64,000 nt of DNA from Beijerinckia indica subsp. indica ATCC 9039 (GCF_000019845.1 NC_010581.1:2299501-2363500), one strand, 5' to 3'; shown: positions 1 through 9,784, counted from the first letter of the stretch. Translations and numbers: made by a program. Notes: generated by a model from the letters alone, not told the origin.

Positions 1-27
1 AATATATCTCATAGCCCCATCAGGCGC

Positions 28-690
28 TCATGATGGATCAGCCGTTCCATCGTCATCGACCCAAAATTCCTGCCTTCCGAATGCAGGTGTCTTGCGATCA
101 TGAATGACCTTGCCGCAAACCACCGCACCGAGAACGGCCGCGCCTTCACGTTGCAGGCAATCGCGCGCGGCCAAAAGCGTGGTTCCACTGCTGACCAGAT
201 CATCCACTAACACCACGGTCTGACCACGCAACGGGAAATCACAAATCAAATCCTTCGTCAGCGTTGAAAGCTCATCCCGCCCCGCGGTCAGAACCTGCGG
301 CGAAGGCTTTTCCCGCCAGAACAAGGCGTCAACAGGCGATAATTTGAATTCGGTCGGAGCCATGGCCTCGTTCAGCATAAACCAGGAACGAAATGTTCCA
401 ACGCCGATGACCGCATCTTCAGACGGCATGGGAACGAGAACTGGCGAAGGCCATGATGTTTCCTCCGTGATACGGCGTTCAATGAACCGTCCGAAAGCAC
501 GGCGAGCGACACCAACATTGGACGCGCAAACCCTGACTGGATCCTTCTGCGTATGAACGGAAAAATTGCGTTCGAATTGGCCAGTTCGGACAGCGCGACA
601 AAACGAAAAAGCATCCTGATAATCCAGAGGCCATGCATCGTACACGCCCGCCAAGTCAGGAAAATAGCCACACATAAACAAGACTTTCAT
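28..690 (-). CDS. Phosphoribosyltransferase-fold protein
   Basis: Predicted 220-residue protein with a type I phosphoribosyltransferase signature: VVLVDDLVSSGTT at about residues 159-171 matches the PRPP-binding loop (hydrophobic strand, two acidic residues, SGTT). Upstream, VLVPMPSEDAV (about 84-94) resembles the strand seen in ComF-type and amidophosphoribosyl-type proteins. I chose the ATG at 690 because an AGGA lies 8 bases before it; the reading frame opens a further 30 codons upstream without such a signal. There is no recognisable N-terminal zinc-binding segment like that of ComF. The substrate cannot be told from sequence; a nucleotide-salvage or ComF-like role is only a guess. It stands alone at the edge of the window. 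Confidence 0.6.
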   Translation of the reverse strand: MKVLFMCGYFPDLAGVYDAWPLDYQDAFSFCRAVRTGQFERNFSVHTQKDPVRVCASNVGVARRAFGRFIERRITEETSWPSPVLVPMPSEDAVIGVGTFRSWFMLNEAMAPTEFKLSPVDALFWREKPSPQVLTAGRDELSTLTKDLICDFPLRGQTVVLVDDLVSSGTTLLAARDCLQREGAAVLGAVVCGKVIHDRKTPAFGRQEFWVDDDGTADPS

Positions 691-780
691 GACATTTGTC
701 CTGACAAGGCTTGTGGCAGGGAAGTGGATGCCGAAAAAGCTGAGGCAGAAGCCACGCGCAATTTCAAACGACGAAACCAT

Positions 781-1539
781 TTTCCTCTGTCGCGAATCCA
801 GCTCGCATCAAGGAAATGGGTTTAATCAACGAGCCAAAGCCGATTTATAGGAGAAAACCATCAAGAGGCTCTAGCGGATGGACGGGTCGAGGAAACTGCA
901 TAAACCACTGACTGATTATGACATTCCCCTAAAATCAAGCAAGATCCATACCTAGTGCAGCGACCCTGACGTTTGCGTCCGCAAACAGGTGCTGCTTCGC
1001 GGTTTGATGCCGCGACACGCTCTTCGCGTCCATGACAAAATAGACAATCTTACGCGTCTTCATCCCGCAAAAGCGAAAGAGAAAGCTTTTACATTGGCGC
1101 AGGAGCTATCGACCAAAGAAGCAACAGAGCTCATCGGCCATGCCAAGGGTTTGCGGGAATCCGCCTTACTCCACTCTAATTATAAACTACTATGACATAA
1201 AACTATTATATAACGCCTATTATTTGAGGATGATGGCAACCAGGACATGACTTTCTGCTCTCTGCTGCATAAAAATTTATCAAAAGATTTTAATAATCGA
1301 TAGCTTTCCAATGAAGAGACCTGTCAATTCCTATAGATGGAGATTTCACATTGCGAAAAAAGCAGTTGTAATCAATAAGATTTATGGTCATCAGGGTTTG
1401 CACGTCACCCCGCATGGCATCAAAATGCCCTGGTCTGAAATATTATGAACCGAATGAGAGGAGAGCTTTGCGAACGCGAGGTTTTGTTCGGGTCTTTCAG
1501 TTGGTTTCTCGGTTCAACACTCAATAAAATTTATCGATA
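781..1539. other. Gene-poor stretch before the flippase
   Basis: About 760 bases, AT-rich in the second half, with no convincing coding gene. A 68-codon GTG-started frame at 989-1195 has no recognisable motif and no clear Shine-Dalgarno. The only ordered structure seen is the perfect inverted repeat at 971-986. Confidence 0.5.
971..986. repeat. Perfect inverted repeat GTTTGCG-TC-CGCAAAC
   Basis: Seven-base arms around a two-base centre in a gene-poor stretch. The short centre suits a protein-binding dyad better than an RNA hairpin. No adjacent regulator gene is visible, so a function is not assigned. Confidence 0.4.
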
Positions 1540-2940
1540 ATGCCCATCCCAAGGACACATTGGAGACGGGCCAAGCAGTCGATCGATCCCCATGAAACGG
1601 ATAGCCTACAAGAAAATAAGCAACAAAAATATCGGAGCACGGTAACAAGAATGCGGGGACTTTTTCGCAATCAACGCGTCAATTCGATGATCTTAATTGC
1701 ATCATTGCGCGTCGTCTCTTTGGTGACCAATCTTGGCACCGGCATGATCACCGCATGGTCACTTGGTCCAGCGGGGCGCGGCACACAAGCCGCCATATTG
1801 CTCGGAGCTCTGACCCTGAGTGGCATATGCAGTTTCGGTCTGCATACAGCGCTCGTTTACAATATGAAATCCGATCCACCAAATAAAAGCTATTATTTTG
1901 GCAGCGCCTTATTGATCGGATTAATCGTCAGTCTCATCGGCGTCACCATCGGCTGGTTCGCCCTCCCCTGGATCTTGGACAAGTTTGATGAACATACTTT
2001 GCTCGCCGGGCGCCTCTTGACCTTTGTCGTACCGGTCAGCGTGATCTCCTATGTGTTGAACGGTGTCCTCGATGGACATCACGAATTCAATTTCGTGAGC
2101 CGACTAGGCCTTTTAAACAATTTCTTCATCCTGTGTAGTCTTTCGCTTTTATGGCTCTCGGGATTGCTGACGCCGGCCACAGCCGCAATGAGCTATCTCC
2201 TGCCAACAGTTCCGATCACTGCAATGCTCGCTTGGCGTGCCACGAGTATTTTGCGCCCGGCCACTCCCTTTCATGGCGCCTGTCTCAAGCGAATGTTCAC
2301 CTATTCCGTGAGATTTTTCGGAGTCGATCTGATCTGCACCGTCAGCGGTTATCTTGATCAATTCCTCATGGTCTTGTTTCTCAATGCACAGGATCTCGGT
2401 CTCTATTCCGTTGCAACGACCGCTGAACGCGTGCTGGGCATCATCCCCGCCTCCATCCTCACGGTGACATTTCCCTCCGTTGCCGGCCGCTCGAAGGATG
2501 ATATTCGCGAAATTGTCGGGATTACCGCCCGTTTGACAAGCATTGTAACGACCAGCGCCGCTGTTTTTCTCGGAATCTTTGCCCCTTATTTTCTGTTGCT
2601 TTTGTATGGGCCAAAATTTGCGGAAGCGATCGTTCCTTTCCGCATTCTCCTGTTGTCAGCTCTCGTCAGCAATGCCGTAGGGACTTTCTACCAAATGTAC
2701 AGCGGCTCAGGTCGGCCGGAAATCGTGACTGTTTTTGAAGCCATCGGTTTCGTCATCGCCGCGACAAGCATGGTGATATTAATACCCTTTTATGGTATCA
2801 ATGGCGTTGCGATCGCGGCTGTTCTCTCCGCAGCGGGCCGTCTTATTCTGGTCCTCGGCGGACTTCCTGCCGTTCTCCATTTATCCATTCCGCGATTGAT
2901 CATTAATTGGGCAGATATCAAACGCGTCTTCCACCCATGA
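1540..2940 (+). CDS. Polysaccharide flippase, Wzx/MOP superfamily
   Basis: A 466-residue polytopic membrane protein with about twelve hydrophobic segments starting near residue 48, typical in length and pattern of lipid-linked oligosaccharide flippases (polysaccharide biosynthesis proteins of the MATE/MOP fold). Diagnostic stretches are the early segment with LGPAGRGTQAAI (about 77-88), a form seen in O-antigen and exopolysaccharide exporters, and the central TYSVRFFGVDL. It would flip undecaprenyl-linked sugar repeat units across the inner membrane. The first 37 residues are polar and charged; an ATG at 1651 is an alternative start, and neither has a strong ribosome site. No glycosyltransferase or polymerase is adjacent on the right, so any polysaccharide cluster would lie to the left or elsewhere. 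Confidence 0.8.
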   Translation: MPIPRTHWRRAKQSIDPHETDSLQENKQQKYRSTVTRMRGLFRNQRVNSMILIASLRVVSLVTNLGTGMITAWSLGPAGRGTQAAILLGALTLSGICSFGLHTALVYNMKSDPPNKSYYFGSALLIGLIVSLIGVTIGWFALPWILDKFDEHTLLAGRLLTFVVPVSVISYVLNGVLDGHHEFNFVSRLGLLNNFFILCSLSLLWLSGLLTPATAAMSYLLPTVPITAMLAWRATSILRPATPFHGACLKRMFTYSVRFFGVDLICTVSGYLDQFLMVLFLNAQDLGLYSVATTAERVLGIIPASILTVTFPSVAGRSKDDIREIVGITARLTSIVTTSAAVFLGIFAPYFLLLLYGPKFAEAIVPFRILLLSALVSNAVGTFYQMYSGSGRPEIVTVFEAIGFVIAATSMVILIPFYGINGVAIAAVLSAAGRLILVLGGLPAVLHLSIPRLIINWADIKRVFHP

Positions 2941-2967
2941 TGCTTGCCCGAACAGGCTGATTTTGCC

Positions 2968-4392
2968 ATGGACACACAATCTTTCTCCGGCGAAGATCTC
3001 CTGTCACGTCTGCGCCTTGTGCTTGGCGAAAAACATGTTTTGACGGAGGGCGTGGATATGGCCGCCTTCCTTGAGGAACCGCGGGGCCTTTATCATGGCC
3101 ACGCGCTCGCCGTTGTCCGGCCGGGATCGACGCAAGAGGTCGCGAGCGTGATGACCTTGTGCGCCGAGGCACAGACCAATGTGGTCACGCAAGGAGGCAA
3201 TACCGGTCTTGTGGGTGGCCAAATCCCCCTCGCCGGCACCAAGCCGATCGTGCTCTCCCTCACCCGTCTGAATCAGTTACGTGAAATCGATCTGCCATCG
3301 GAAACGATGACTGTCGAGGCGGGAATGACACTCGCGGCCGTTCAAGCCGCTGCGGATACGGTCGAAAGATTATTCCCTCTCTCGCTCGCCTCTGAAGGGT
3401 CCTGCACAATCGGTGGCAATCTCGCGACCAATGCCGGGGGTACCAATGTCATCGCTTATGGCAATGCGCGAGCACTGGTGCTGGGTCTCGAAGTCGTTCT
3501 CGCCGATGGCCGGATTCTTCACGATCTCTCCAAGCTCAAGAAGGATAATACGGGTTATGATTTGAAAGACCTGTTCATCGGCTCGGAAGGAACGCTTGGC
3601 ATCATCACGGCCGCTGTCCTGAAATTGTTCCCGAAACCCCGCTCACGCGAAACGGCTTTCATTGGCCTTTCCAGCCCACGCGCGGCTGTCGATTTTCTGA
3701 CGCTGGCTCGCGCCGAGGCGGGCCCGAATATCGTGGCCTTCGAATTGATCCCTCGCATCGGAATCGATTTCGTCCTCGCGCATAGCGAGGGCAATCGTGA
3801 TCCCTTCAACAAGCAACACGCCTGGTATGTTCTTCTCGAATTGGCCAGCCCACAAAAGCAAGGGCTCGATACCATTCTACTGCATGTGCTTGAAGCCGGG
3901 ATGGAAAAAGGCTTGATCGAGGATGCCGCCATTGCCGCCTCGCTGGCTCAGCACGAAGCCTTCTGGCGGTTGCGTGAACTTCTGTCCGAAGTGCAGGGCC
4001 GCGAAGGCGGCTCGATCAAACATGATGTGTCCGTACCCATCGCCGCCGTGCCGGATTTCCTGGATGATGTCGCAAACACTCTCGCCAAAGCCCTGCCCGG
4101 CTCGCGTCCCGTGCCCTTCGGGCATCTCGGTGATGGCAATATTCATTGCAATATTTCACAACCGATCGGTGCCGACAAACAGGCTTTTCTTGACCGCTGG
4201 GACGAGGTGAACACGCTGGTTCATGGGCTCGTCGCCAAATATCACGGCTCGATTTCGGCCGAGCACGGCATCGGGCAATTGAAACGCAAGCTGCTACCGC
4301 AGGTGAAGGATCCCGTGGCCCTTGATGTGATGCGCGCCGTGAAAACAGCGCTTGATCCCCAAAACCTCCTCAATCCCGGTAAAGTTTTATAG
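2968..4392 (+). CDS. FAD-linked D-2-hydroxyacid dehydrogenase (GlcD/D2HGDH family)
   Basis: A 474-residue flavoprotein of the VAO/PCMH type. The FAD-binding half contains GGNTGLVGG, GGNLATNAGGTNVIAYG and IGSEGTLGIIT; the C-terminal FAD-oxidase domain contains the metal and substrate residues of GHLGDGNIH and AEHGIGQLKR. These are characteristic of D-lactate, D-2-hydroxyglutarate and glycolate oxidase subunit D enzymes, which oxidise a D-2-hydroxyacid to the 2-oxoacid and pass electrons to quinone, a flavoprotein or cytochrome. The substrate cannot be told by eye. I prefer the ATG at 2968; an in-frame TTG at 2944 sits just after the preceding flippase stop but lacks a ribosome site. The 27-base gap to the flippase allows co-transcription, without an evident functional link. 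Confidence 0.88.
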   Translation: MDTQSFSGEDLLSRLRLVLGEKHVLTEGVDMAAFLEEPRGLYHGHALAVVRPGSTQEVASVMTLCAEAQTNVVTQGGNTGLVGGQIPLAGTKPIVLSLTRLNQLREIDLPSETMTVEAGMTLAAVQAAADTVERLFPLSLASEGSCTIGGNLATNAGGTNVIAYGNARALVLGLEVVLADGRILHDLSKLKKDNTGYDLKDLFIGSEGTLGIITAAVLKLFPKPRSRETAFIGLSSPRAAVDFLTLARAEAGPNIVAFELIPRIGIDFVLAHSEGNRDPFNKQHAWYVLLELASPQKQGLDTILLHVLEAGMEKGLIEDAAIAASLAQHEAFWRLRELLSEVQGREGGSIKHDVSVPIAAVPDFLDDVANTLAKALPGSRPVPFGHLGDGNIHCNISQPIGADKQAFLDRWDEVNTLVHGLVAKYHGSISAEHGIGQLKRKLLPQVKDPVALDVMRAVKTALDPQNLLNPGKVL

Positions 4393-4439
4393 GGGCTTCG
4401 TCGCAAACACATTCGGATCTCAAGATCAAATATTTGATA

Positions 4440-5747
4440 TCAAAATATATCAATATCCGAATTGATATCCACATCTGAGCTTTTCGCGGACGAATATTCT
4501 GGAGTGAGGACAGAGAAAAGCTTGGCATTCTCCAGCGTCTTCAGAGCCTCCTCGTTTTTGGCAATATAATTGCGCGTTAGGGGCACGACCGTTTGATCAC
4601 GCGCAAGCTGGATCTGGAACACCATCAAACCCTGGTAACGAAACGCTGTCTCGGATGCAGCAAGATAAAACTCCCACATCCGCGCAAACCGTTCCCCATA
4701 AAGAGCGACTGCTTCCTCACGACGCGCTAGAAAACGCTCACGCCACGCCCTGAGTGTCTCCGCATAGTGTAATCGCAGGATCTCAATGTCACAAACGACA
4801 AGGCCATGTCGTTCGATAGCGGGAAGAACTTCGGAAAGGGCAGGAATATAGCCACCCGGGAAAATATATTTTTGAATCCATGGATTGGTGTAAGTGGGAC
4901 TATCAAATTGGCCAATCGCATGCAAAAGCATCACGCCGTCGGGCTTCAGCAGGGATTTCACTTTAGCAAAATATTCTTCATAGGATCCAATTCCGACGTG
5001 CTCCAACATGCCAACGGAGACGATGCGATCGAATGTTTCATCCAGAAGGCGGTAGTCTTTTAAGAAAAATCGTACGTGGTGAGCAAGGTTCAGCCGTTCG
5101 GCTTCTTTATTCGAACTGATATATTGTTCCTTGGAAAGCGTCACTCCTGTAACCTCGACCCCTGACAGACGAGCCAGATAAAGGCCAAGCCCACCCCACC
5201 CGGATCCAATGTCGAGAACATGCTGGTTTGACTTCAGTAACAGTTTAGCGGCGATATGTCTCTTTTTTGCCGATTGTGCCGCATCCAATGTTTCCCCCGG
5301 ATACTCAAAATAAGCACAGGAATATTGACAATCCTCATCCAAAAATAGGCGATAGAAAGACTGATCAAGATCATAATGATAGGCGATGTTCTTTTGCGCG
5401 TTACCGAGCTTATTGTTCGCGTTGAATCGTTTGGTGAAATTAATTAACTGACGAATAAGCTTTATTGGTCTAGAAGTTTTTAATGTATAAGTATTTCTGA
5501 ATATCAAGGCGAGAAAATCATAAATATCCCCCTCTACCATAAGCAGACGTCCATCCATAAACGCCTCGCCCGCCGCAAGTTCTGGTTTCAGAAGGATCGC
5601 CAAGAGAATATTATTATCAGTAAAACGGATGGTGACACGTTTGCCTGTCCCATCGCCAAAATGATGTTGACATCCATTGGCTTCGATGATGACAAGGTCA
5701 CCCGTTTTAATATTTTCTGAAACAAAGGTCGTGAAATTTTTAATCAT
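4440..5747 (-). CDS. cfa: Cyclopropane-fatty-acyl-phospholipid synthase
   Basis: A 435-residue protein of the Cfa/mycolic acid methyltransferase family, which adds a methylene from S-adenosylmethionine across cis double bonds of membrane phospholipid acyl chains. The N-terminal lipid-binding domain (about 1-110) is followed by YSCAYF (about 142-147), the AQ..K segment, and the SAM-binding loop VLDIGSGWGG (177-186). SVGMLEHVG and the FPGGYIPAL stretch are also typical. The start at 5747 is preceded by an AGG 8 bases upstream; twenty more codons are open upstream but lack a signal. The gene faces the FAD dehydrogenase tail to tail. The coding sequence is richer in A and T than most neighbours, which may hint at transfer. 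Confidence 0.92.
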   Translation of the reverse strand: MIKNFTTFVSENIKTGDLVIIEANGCQHHFGDGTGKRVTIRFTDNNILLAILLKPELAAGEAFMDGRLLMVEGDIYDFLALIFRNTYTLKTSRPIKLIRQLINFTKRFNANNKLGNAQKNIAYHYDLDQSFYRLFLDEDCQYSCAYFEYPGETLDAAQSAKKRHIAAKLLLKSNQHVLDIGSGWGGLGLYLARLSGVEVTGVTLSKEQYISSNKEAERLNLAHHVRFFLKDYRLLDETFDRIVSVGMLEHVGIGSYEEYFAKVKSLLKPDGVMLLHAIGQFDSPTYTNPWIQKYIFPGGYIPALSEVLPAIERHGLVVCDIEILRLHYAETLRAWRERFLARREEAVALYGERFARMWEFYLAASETAFRYQGLMVFQIQLARDQTVVPLTRNYIAKNEEALKTLENAKLFSVLTPEYSSAKSSDVDINSDIDIF

Positions 5748-5807
5748 TTCAGAACCTGAAAGATGTTGTCTGAAATACATTTTCAGACAGTAAATTTGGA
5801 GTGACAA

Positions 5808-6181
5808 CGCGTAAGAGGCAACGGAAGTTCAATCTCTTTCGAACAACCAGACATTGCCCCATCATGATCAATAACTTATTGAATATAATAGATATTATTA
5901 GACTATAACCTCACAGTGAAATAACTGCGGATGGGATATCGGATATACTCTGTCTCTTTACGGCAAAGCTTCACATAAGCCCGTCGATCATGCTGACCGC
6001 GTTTCAGCCGATATCATAGTAGGGTCCTATGGCCCCGTTCCAGGCTCTCGGGCTTGGAGAGCAGTATGATGGCTATCGCCCATGATGCGATCGTAGGCCC
6101 TAAAATCCGCTCGCCTGTTGGGAAACAACCGAACCCTCTATAAAAGAGGGCTATTCCCGATTCCCGAGGAAAGGTCCCGAC
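5808..6181. other. Intergenic stretch, no gene seen
   Basis: About 370 bases between divergent cfa and the tautomerase gene. It is AT-rich near cfa (5860-5920) and presumably carries promoters for both. I see no clear dyad, tRNA or riboswitch core. Confidence 0.4.
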
Positions 6182-6562
6182 ATGCCCCTCACCCGCGTTT
6201 CCCTTATCAAAGGGAAATCACCCGAATATCGCCGCGCCATTCTCGACCAAGTCTATCTGGCCATGCGCGAAGCCTTTGGCGTACCGGAAGAAGATCGTTT
6301 CATGATCCTGACCGAACATGAGAAAAACGATTTCGTCTATGGTGCGGATTATCTCGGCATCAATCGCGACGATGATCTGGTCATGATCCAGATCTTCGCC
6401 AATAATACCCGCACAACGGAGCAGAAAAAGGCGCTTTACGCACGCATTGCCGAATTACTGAAAGACAAGCCCGGCATTAAGCCGGAGAATGTCTTGATCA
6501 GTCTCGTGGAAGTCGCCAAGGAAAACTGGTCCTTTGGTCTCGGCCTTGCCCAATATGCTTAA
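6182..6562 (+). CDS. Tautomerase-family protein
   Basis: A 126-residue protein starting Met-Pro-Leu-Thr-Arg, so removal of Met exposes the N-terminal proline that is the catalytic base of the 4-oxalocrotonate tautomerase/MIF superfamily. The length fits the roughly 130-residue fused-type members (malonate semialdehyde decarboxylase-like) rather than the 60-residue 4-OT subunits. A second-half strand with IQIFANNTRTTEQKKALY matches the usual tautomerase repeat. The physiological substrate is not apparent. GAGGAAAGG stands upstream of the ATG. The gene ends 4 bases from the stop of the convergent transporter gene. Confidence 0.8.
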   Translation: MPLTRVSLIKGKSPEYRRAILDQVYLAMREAFGVPEEDRFMILTEHEKNDFVYGADYLGINRDDDLVMIQIFANNTRTTEQKKALYARIAELLKDKPGIKPENVLISLVEVAKENWSFGLGLAQYA

Positions 6563-6566
6563 GCAG

Positions 6567-7874
6567 TCAAAATGACGTCACCAGCATGGCAATGACCACC
6601 ACTCCCATCAAGATTGTGGAAGCCCAACCAAGCCTTTTAAGCCAGCCGGTGACGACAAAGGGCCCCATAATGTCGGAACGGGCGGTGAGGACCATCATCA
6701 CCACCATAACCGGTGCGGCGGCGACACCATTGATAACGGCGCTCCAATAAAGCGCCTGGATTGGATTGATCGGCGTGAAATTCAGGATCATGCCGATCAA
6801 GGTCGCGATGACAAGCGTCGCATAAAAAGCCTGCGCTTCCTTGGGGCGGCGCGCGAGTCCCATCGGCCATTGCCGCATTTCACCGATTGCATAGGCTGCG
6901 GAACCGCCCAGCACCGGCACCGCCAACAAGCCGGTTCCGATAATGCCGAGCGTGAAAATCGTCGCGGCAAAGGAACCGGCGATGGGCCTTAATGCCTCAG
7001 CAGCTTGGGCGGATGTCTCGATATTGGTAATACCATGTGGATGCAAAGTGGCCGCGGCCGTCACGATAATGGCGAGCGCGACCAGATTTGAAAAACCCAT
7101 ACCGACCATAGTATCGATCTCGATGCGATACAAAGCAGCCGGAGCCTGACTTGGCGCATCGACGAGATCCACGCGGCGAGGATAGACATGCAAATCCTCA
7201 ACTTCCTCCGAAGCCTGCCAGAAGAAGAGATAGGGGCTGATCGTTGTTCCCAAAATGGCGACTAGCGTCGTCAAATAGTCCTTGTCCCAGAGAATTTTGG
7301 GCCAGACGAGGTGCAAAGCAAGATCCGCCCAATCGACATCCACGATCATGACGGCGCCGAAATAAGCAAACAAGGCCAAGGTCAGCCATTTGAGCACGGC
7401 GACATAGCGCGTATATTGCAGAAATAGCTGCATGGAAATGCAGATAGCGGCGAGCAACAAGACATAAAGCACGCGTGGCGCTGGCAACAGCAAGGTCAGC
7501 GCATCCGCCATGGCACCAAGATCGGCGCCGAGATTGATGATATTGGCGACCAGCAGCAACAGCACGACAAAGCTCAACAGCCAGGACGGATAATACATCC
7601 GCAAAACACCAGCGATGCCATGCCCCGTCGTGCGTCCGATGCGGGCGCTGATCATCTGTATCGCCACCATCAGCGGAAAGGTGAACAGCATCGTCCAGCC
7701 AAGCAGGTAGCCGAATTGCGCACCCGCCTGCGAATATGTAGCGATCCCGCTCGGATCATCATCCGACGCCCCGGTAATGAGGCCAGGTCCGAGAATCTTG
7801 AAGAGACGAGGCCGGCTGGGACCGATGACGGGGCTCGGCGCCTCCGGATCTTCATCATCGATCGTTGATTTCAT
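6567..7874 (-). CDS. NRAMP-related divalent metal transporter
   Basis: A 435-residue membrane protein with about eleven hydrophobic segments and the overall architecture of the SLC11/NRAMP family. The first unwound helix reads DDDPSG (38-43) where manganese and iron carriers have DPGN, and the sixth-helix motif reads TTISPYLF where they have xxIMPHN. The metal-selecting methionine is therefore a serine and the asparagine of DPGN is lost, as expected of NRAMP-related proteins that handle other cations such as magnesium. It would act in the inner membrane. AAGGA lies 7 bases before the ATG. An mntH assignment is not supported because of the motif changes. Confidence 0.78.
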   Translation of the reverse strand: MKSTIDDEDPEAPSPVIGPSRPRLFKILGPGLITGASDDDPSGIATYSQAGAQFGYLLGWTMLFTFPLMVAIQMISARIGRTTGHGIAGVLRMYYPSWLLSFVVLLLLVANIINLGADLGAMADALTLLLPAPRVLYVLLLAAICISMQLFLQYTRYVAVLKWLTLALFAYFGAVMIVDVDWADLALHLVWPKILWDKDYLTTLVAILGTTISPYLFFWQASEEVEDLHVYPRRVDLVDAPSQAPAALYRIEIDTMVGMGFSNLVALAIIVTAAATLHPHGITNIETSAQAAEALRPIAGSFAATIFTLGIIGTGLLAVPVLGGSAAYAIGEMRQWPMGLARRPKEAQAFYATLVIATLIGMILNFTPINPIQALYWSAVINGVAAAPVMVVMMVLTARSDIMGPFVVTGWLKRLGWASTILMGVVVIAMLVTSF

Positions 7875-8125
7875 CGCGGCGTCCTTGCTGGGTCCGAGAC
7901 CCCAGCCGTTCGGTCGGGGTTTTCGGAGAAAGAGCGAAATTCTTGATTCCTTCTCTTACTATCCGAAACCGCATGGCCGCGCCCTGACTTTCGATAGGAA
8001 AACGGGAGGTCACGCCACAGCATCAAATCCAAAAGGGGGCTTCACTTTTGCGACAAAAGTCATGTCTTGGACAAAGAAAGAGCCAGCTCCACGCTAATCG
8101 ACGCGGAACGGGCTCTGAATGAAGT

Positions 8126-9784
8126 TTACTGCTTTATATTAGTCAGATCGGAGAGATTGGTAATGGCGAGGTCATTGAATGTCGCATCGCCATGCTCCGC
8201 GAAGACAGAGATGCGATTGTCATCAAGAGTCGGAAAAATGAGATCCGTGATGACTGCGCGGCCATTGTTGGCGAAAACCTCGACCGAATTCCTATCCACA
8301 ATGATTGTGAGACGCAGTTCCCCATTCTCTAGCGGCAAGTTGACAATATGTTGTTTACTGAATGCACTTGAAAAGTTCGTTTCGCCAGATTGGGAACGAT
8401 CGAGTGTCAATGTGTGGTTGGATGTGTCATAAAAAATCCGCGTCCCCACATCACCCTTTGCTGAACCGCGTATGATGAGCCCAGCACGTTGAGCGGCGCC
8501 GGGATGGATGGTAACCGCGATATTCTGCACGGTTCCTTGCGTGGACGGGTCAAGTTCCTTGATTGACGAGGAGACGGTCAGAGTCTCAATTCTCGCCGCC
8601 GGCTGTCCCTGGACTAGGGATGTATATTGATCGACGGGAGAAAAGACGAGTTGCGGGATACCATCGATTGTTTTCAACGCGAGCACACGCGGCAGGGCCA
8701 TTGCCCCTTTCCATGGTGCCGTCGGGACATGCTCCGCATAATCCCAATTGCTCATCCAGCCCATGATCACCGCTTTGCCATGGGGCTCATGGGCAAATGT
8801 TCCAGCCGCATAAAAGTCGGCGCCGTGGTCGAGCCACAAATATTGGGAAGGGTCCGAGCCTGCCGGAGGAAGATGCTCAGGAACAAACACCTTGCCATCG
8901 AAACCTCCGACGAAATAAAGCGCGCCGGATCCTCCCGCGATTGACCAAGGGTTGACATTGACAATCATAACCCACTTTTGATCGTTTTTATCGCCGTCAA
9001 GAGGAAGAGGGAAAAGATCGGACATTTCCCAAAGCGCACCCTGATGAGGGATACCAGGGAGACTGAAATCACTGAGGAATTCCCAGTTGAGCAGATTATT
9101 GGAGCGATAGATTTTAACGACTTGCGCATCCGCGACAACAGTTGTCAGCAGCCAATAACCTCCTTTCGGATACCAGGAAATTTTTGGATCTCGAAAGTTT
9201 TTTGACTCCGGGCTAAGAGTCAATACGGGATTATGATCATACGGATGCCACGTTTGCGCTTCGTCTTGGCTGTAGGCAAGCGATTGTGCCTGAGTTCCTG
9301 CGGGGTGACCCGACCCAGCCTTATACGCACTCGTATAAAGTGCGATGAGAGGGGATGAATTCGCCGAGCCTAATCTGGATGTATTGTGTTCGTCGACGAC
9401 GATTGAGCCGGAGAAAATCTCTTCGGTCTCGTTTGCCGACATCGCCACATCATGTTCATTCCAATGAATCAGATCAGGGCTGGTTGCATGTCCCCATGAC
9501 ATATTACCCCAGACATTTCCTTTGGGGTTATATTGGTAGAACAAATGATAAAGGCCGTTATTGAATACCAATCCGTTTGGATCGTTCATCCAGTTCCGTT
9601 CGGGCGTGTAATGCAAGGCCGGACGCCACTGGACCGTGCCTGTCTCCTCGGCATGCAACAGACCGAACGAACCAAGCTCTATCGCAGATGAAATCACGAA
9701 TGTGGCGAATAAGCGGGCCAGTAAGCCCCCTAATCCAGTCGTTAGATGAGGATATTTATACAGCATCTCGTCATTTTCTCTCAT
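8126..9784 (-). CDS. Secreted GH32 fructan hydrolase (levanase/exo-inulinase type)
   Basis: A 552-residue glycoside hydrolase family 32 enzyme. The three catalytic signatures are present: WMNDPNG (65-71, nucleophile Asp68), FRDP (197-200, transition-state Asp199) and WEMSDLF (252-258, acid/base Glu253; many relatives have Cys after this Glu). A beta-sandwich domain follows from about residue 400. The N-terminus carries a hydrophobic segment (about 20-45) consistent with an export signal ending near HAEE. The enzyme would release fructose from levan or inulin outside the cytoplasm. It is divergent from a GH68 fructosyltransferase, so the pair makes and mobilises the same polymer. An internal ATG at 9766 is an alternative start; GGAGG lies 15 bases before the ATG used. 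Confidence 0.9.
   Translation of the reverse strand: MRENDEMLYKYPHLTTGLGGLLARLFATFVISSAIELGSFGLLHAEETGTVQWRPALHYTPERNWMNDPNGLVFNNGLYHLFYQYNPKGNVWGNMSWGHATSPDLIHWNEHDVAMSANETEEIFSGSIVVDEHNTSRLGSANSSPLIALYTSAYKAGSGHPAGTQAQSLAYSQDEAQTWHPYDHNPVLTLSPESKNFRDPKISWYPKGGYWLLTTVVADAQVVKIYRSNNLLNWEFLSDFSLPGIPHQGALWEMSDLFPLPLDGDKNDQKWVMIVNVNPWSIAGGSGALYFVGGFDGKVFVPEHLPPAGSDPSQYLWLDHGADFYAAGTFAHEPHGKAVIMGWMSNWDYAEHVPTAPWKGAMALPRVLALKTIDGIPQLVFSPVDQYTSLVQGQPAARIETLTVSSSIKELDPSTQGTVQNIAVTIHPGAAQRAGLIIRGSAKGDVGTRIFYDTSNHTLTLDRSQSGETNFSSAFSKQHIVNLPLENGELRLTIIVDRNSVEVFANNGRAVITDLIFPTLDDNRISVFAEHGDATFNDLAITNLSDLTNIKQ

Noticed and set aside
989..1195. A 68-codon GTG-started frame
   Set aside because: No Shine-Dalgarno, no motif, and it lies in a gene-poor AT-rich stretch.
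4430..4446. AT-rich palindrome TTTGATATCAAA between convergent genes
   Set aside because: It is short and lies at the end of cfa; without a GC stem it is not a convincing terminator or operator.
7875..7930. Possible guanidine-II (mini-ykkC) riboswitch in front of the NRAMP-related gene
   Set aside because: There are two GC-rich hairpins, but only one loop resembles ACGR and the spacing does not fit.
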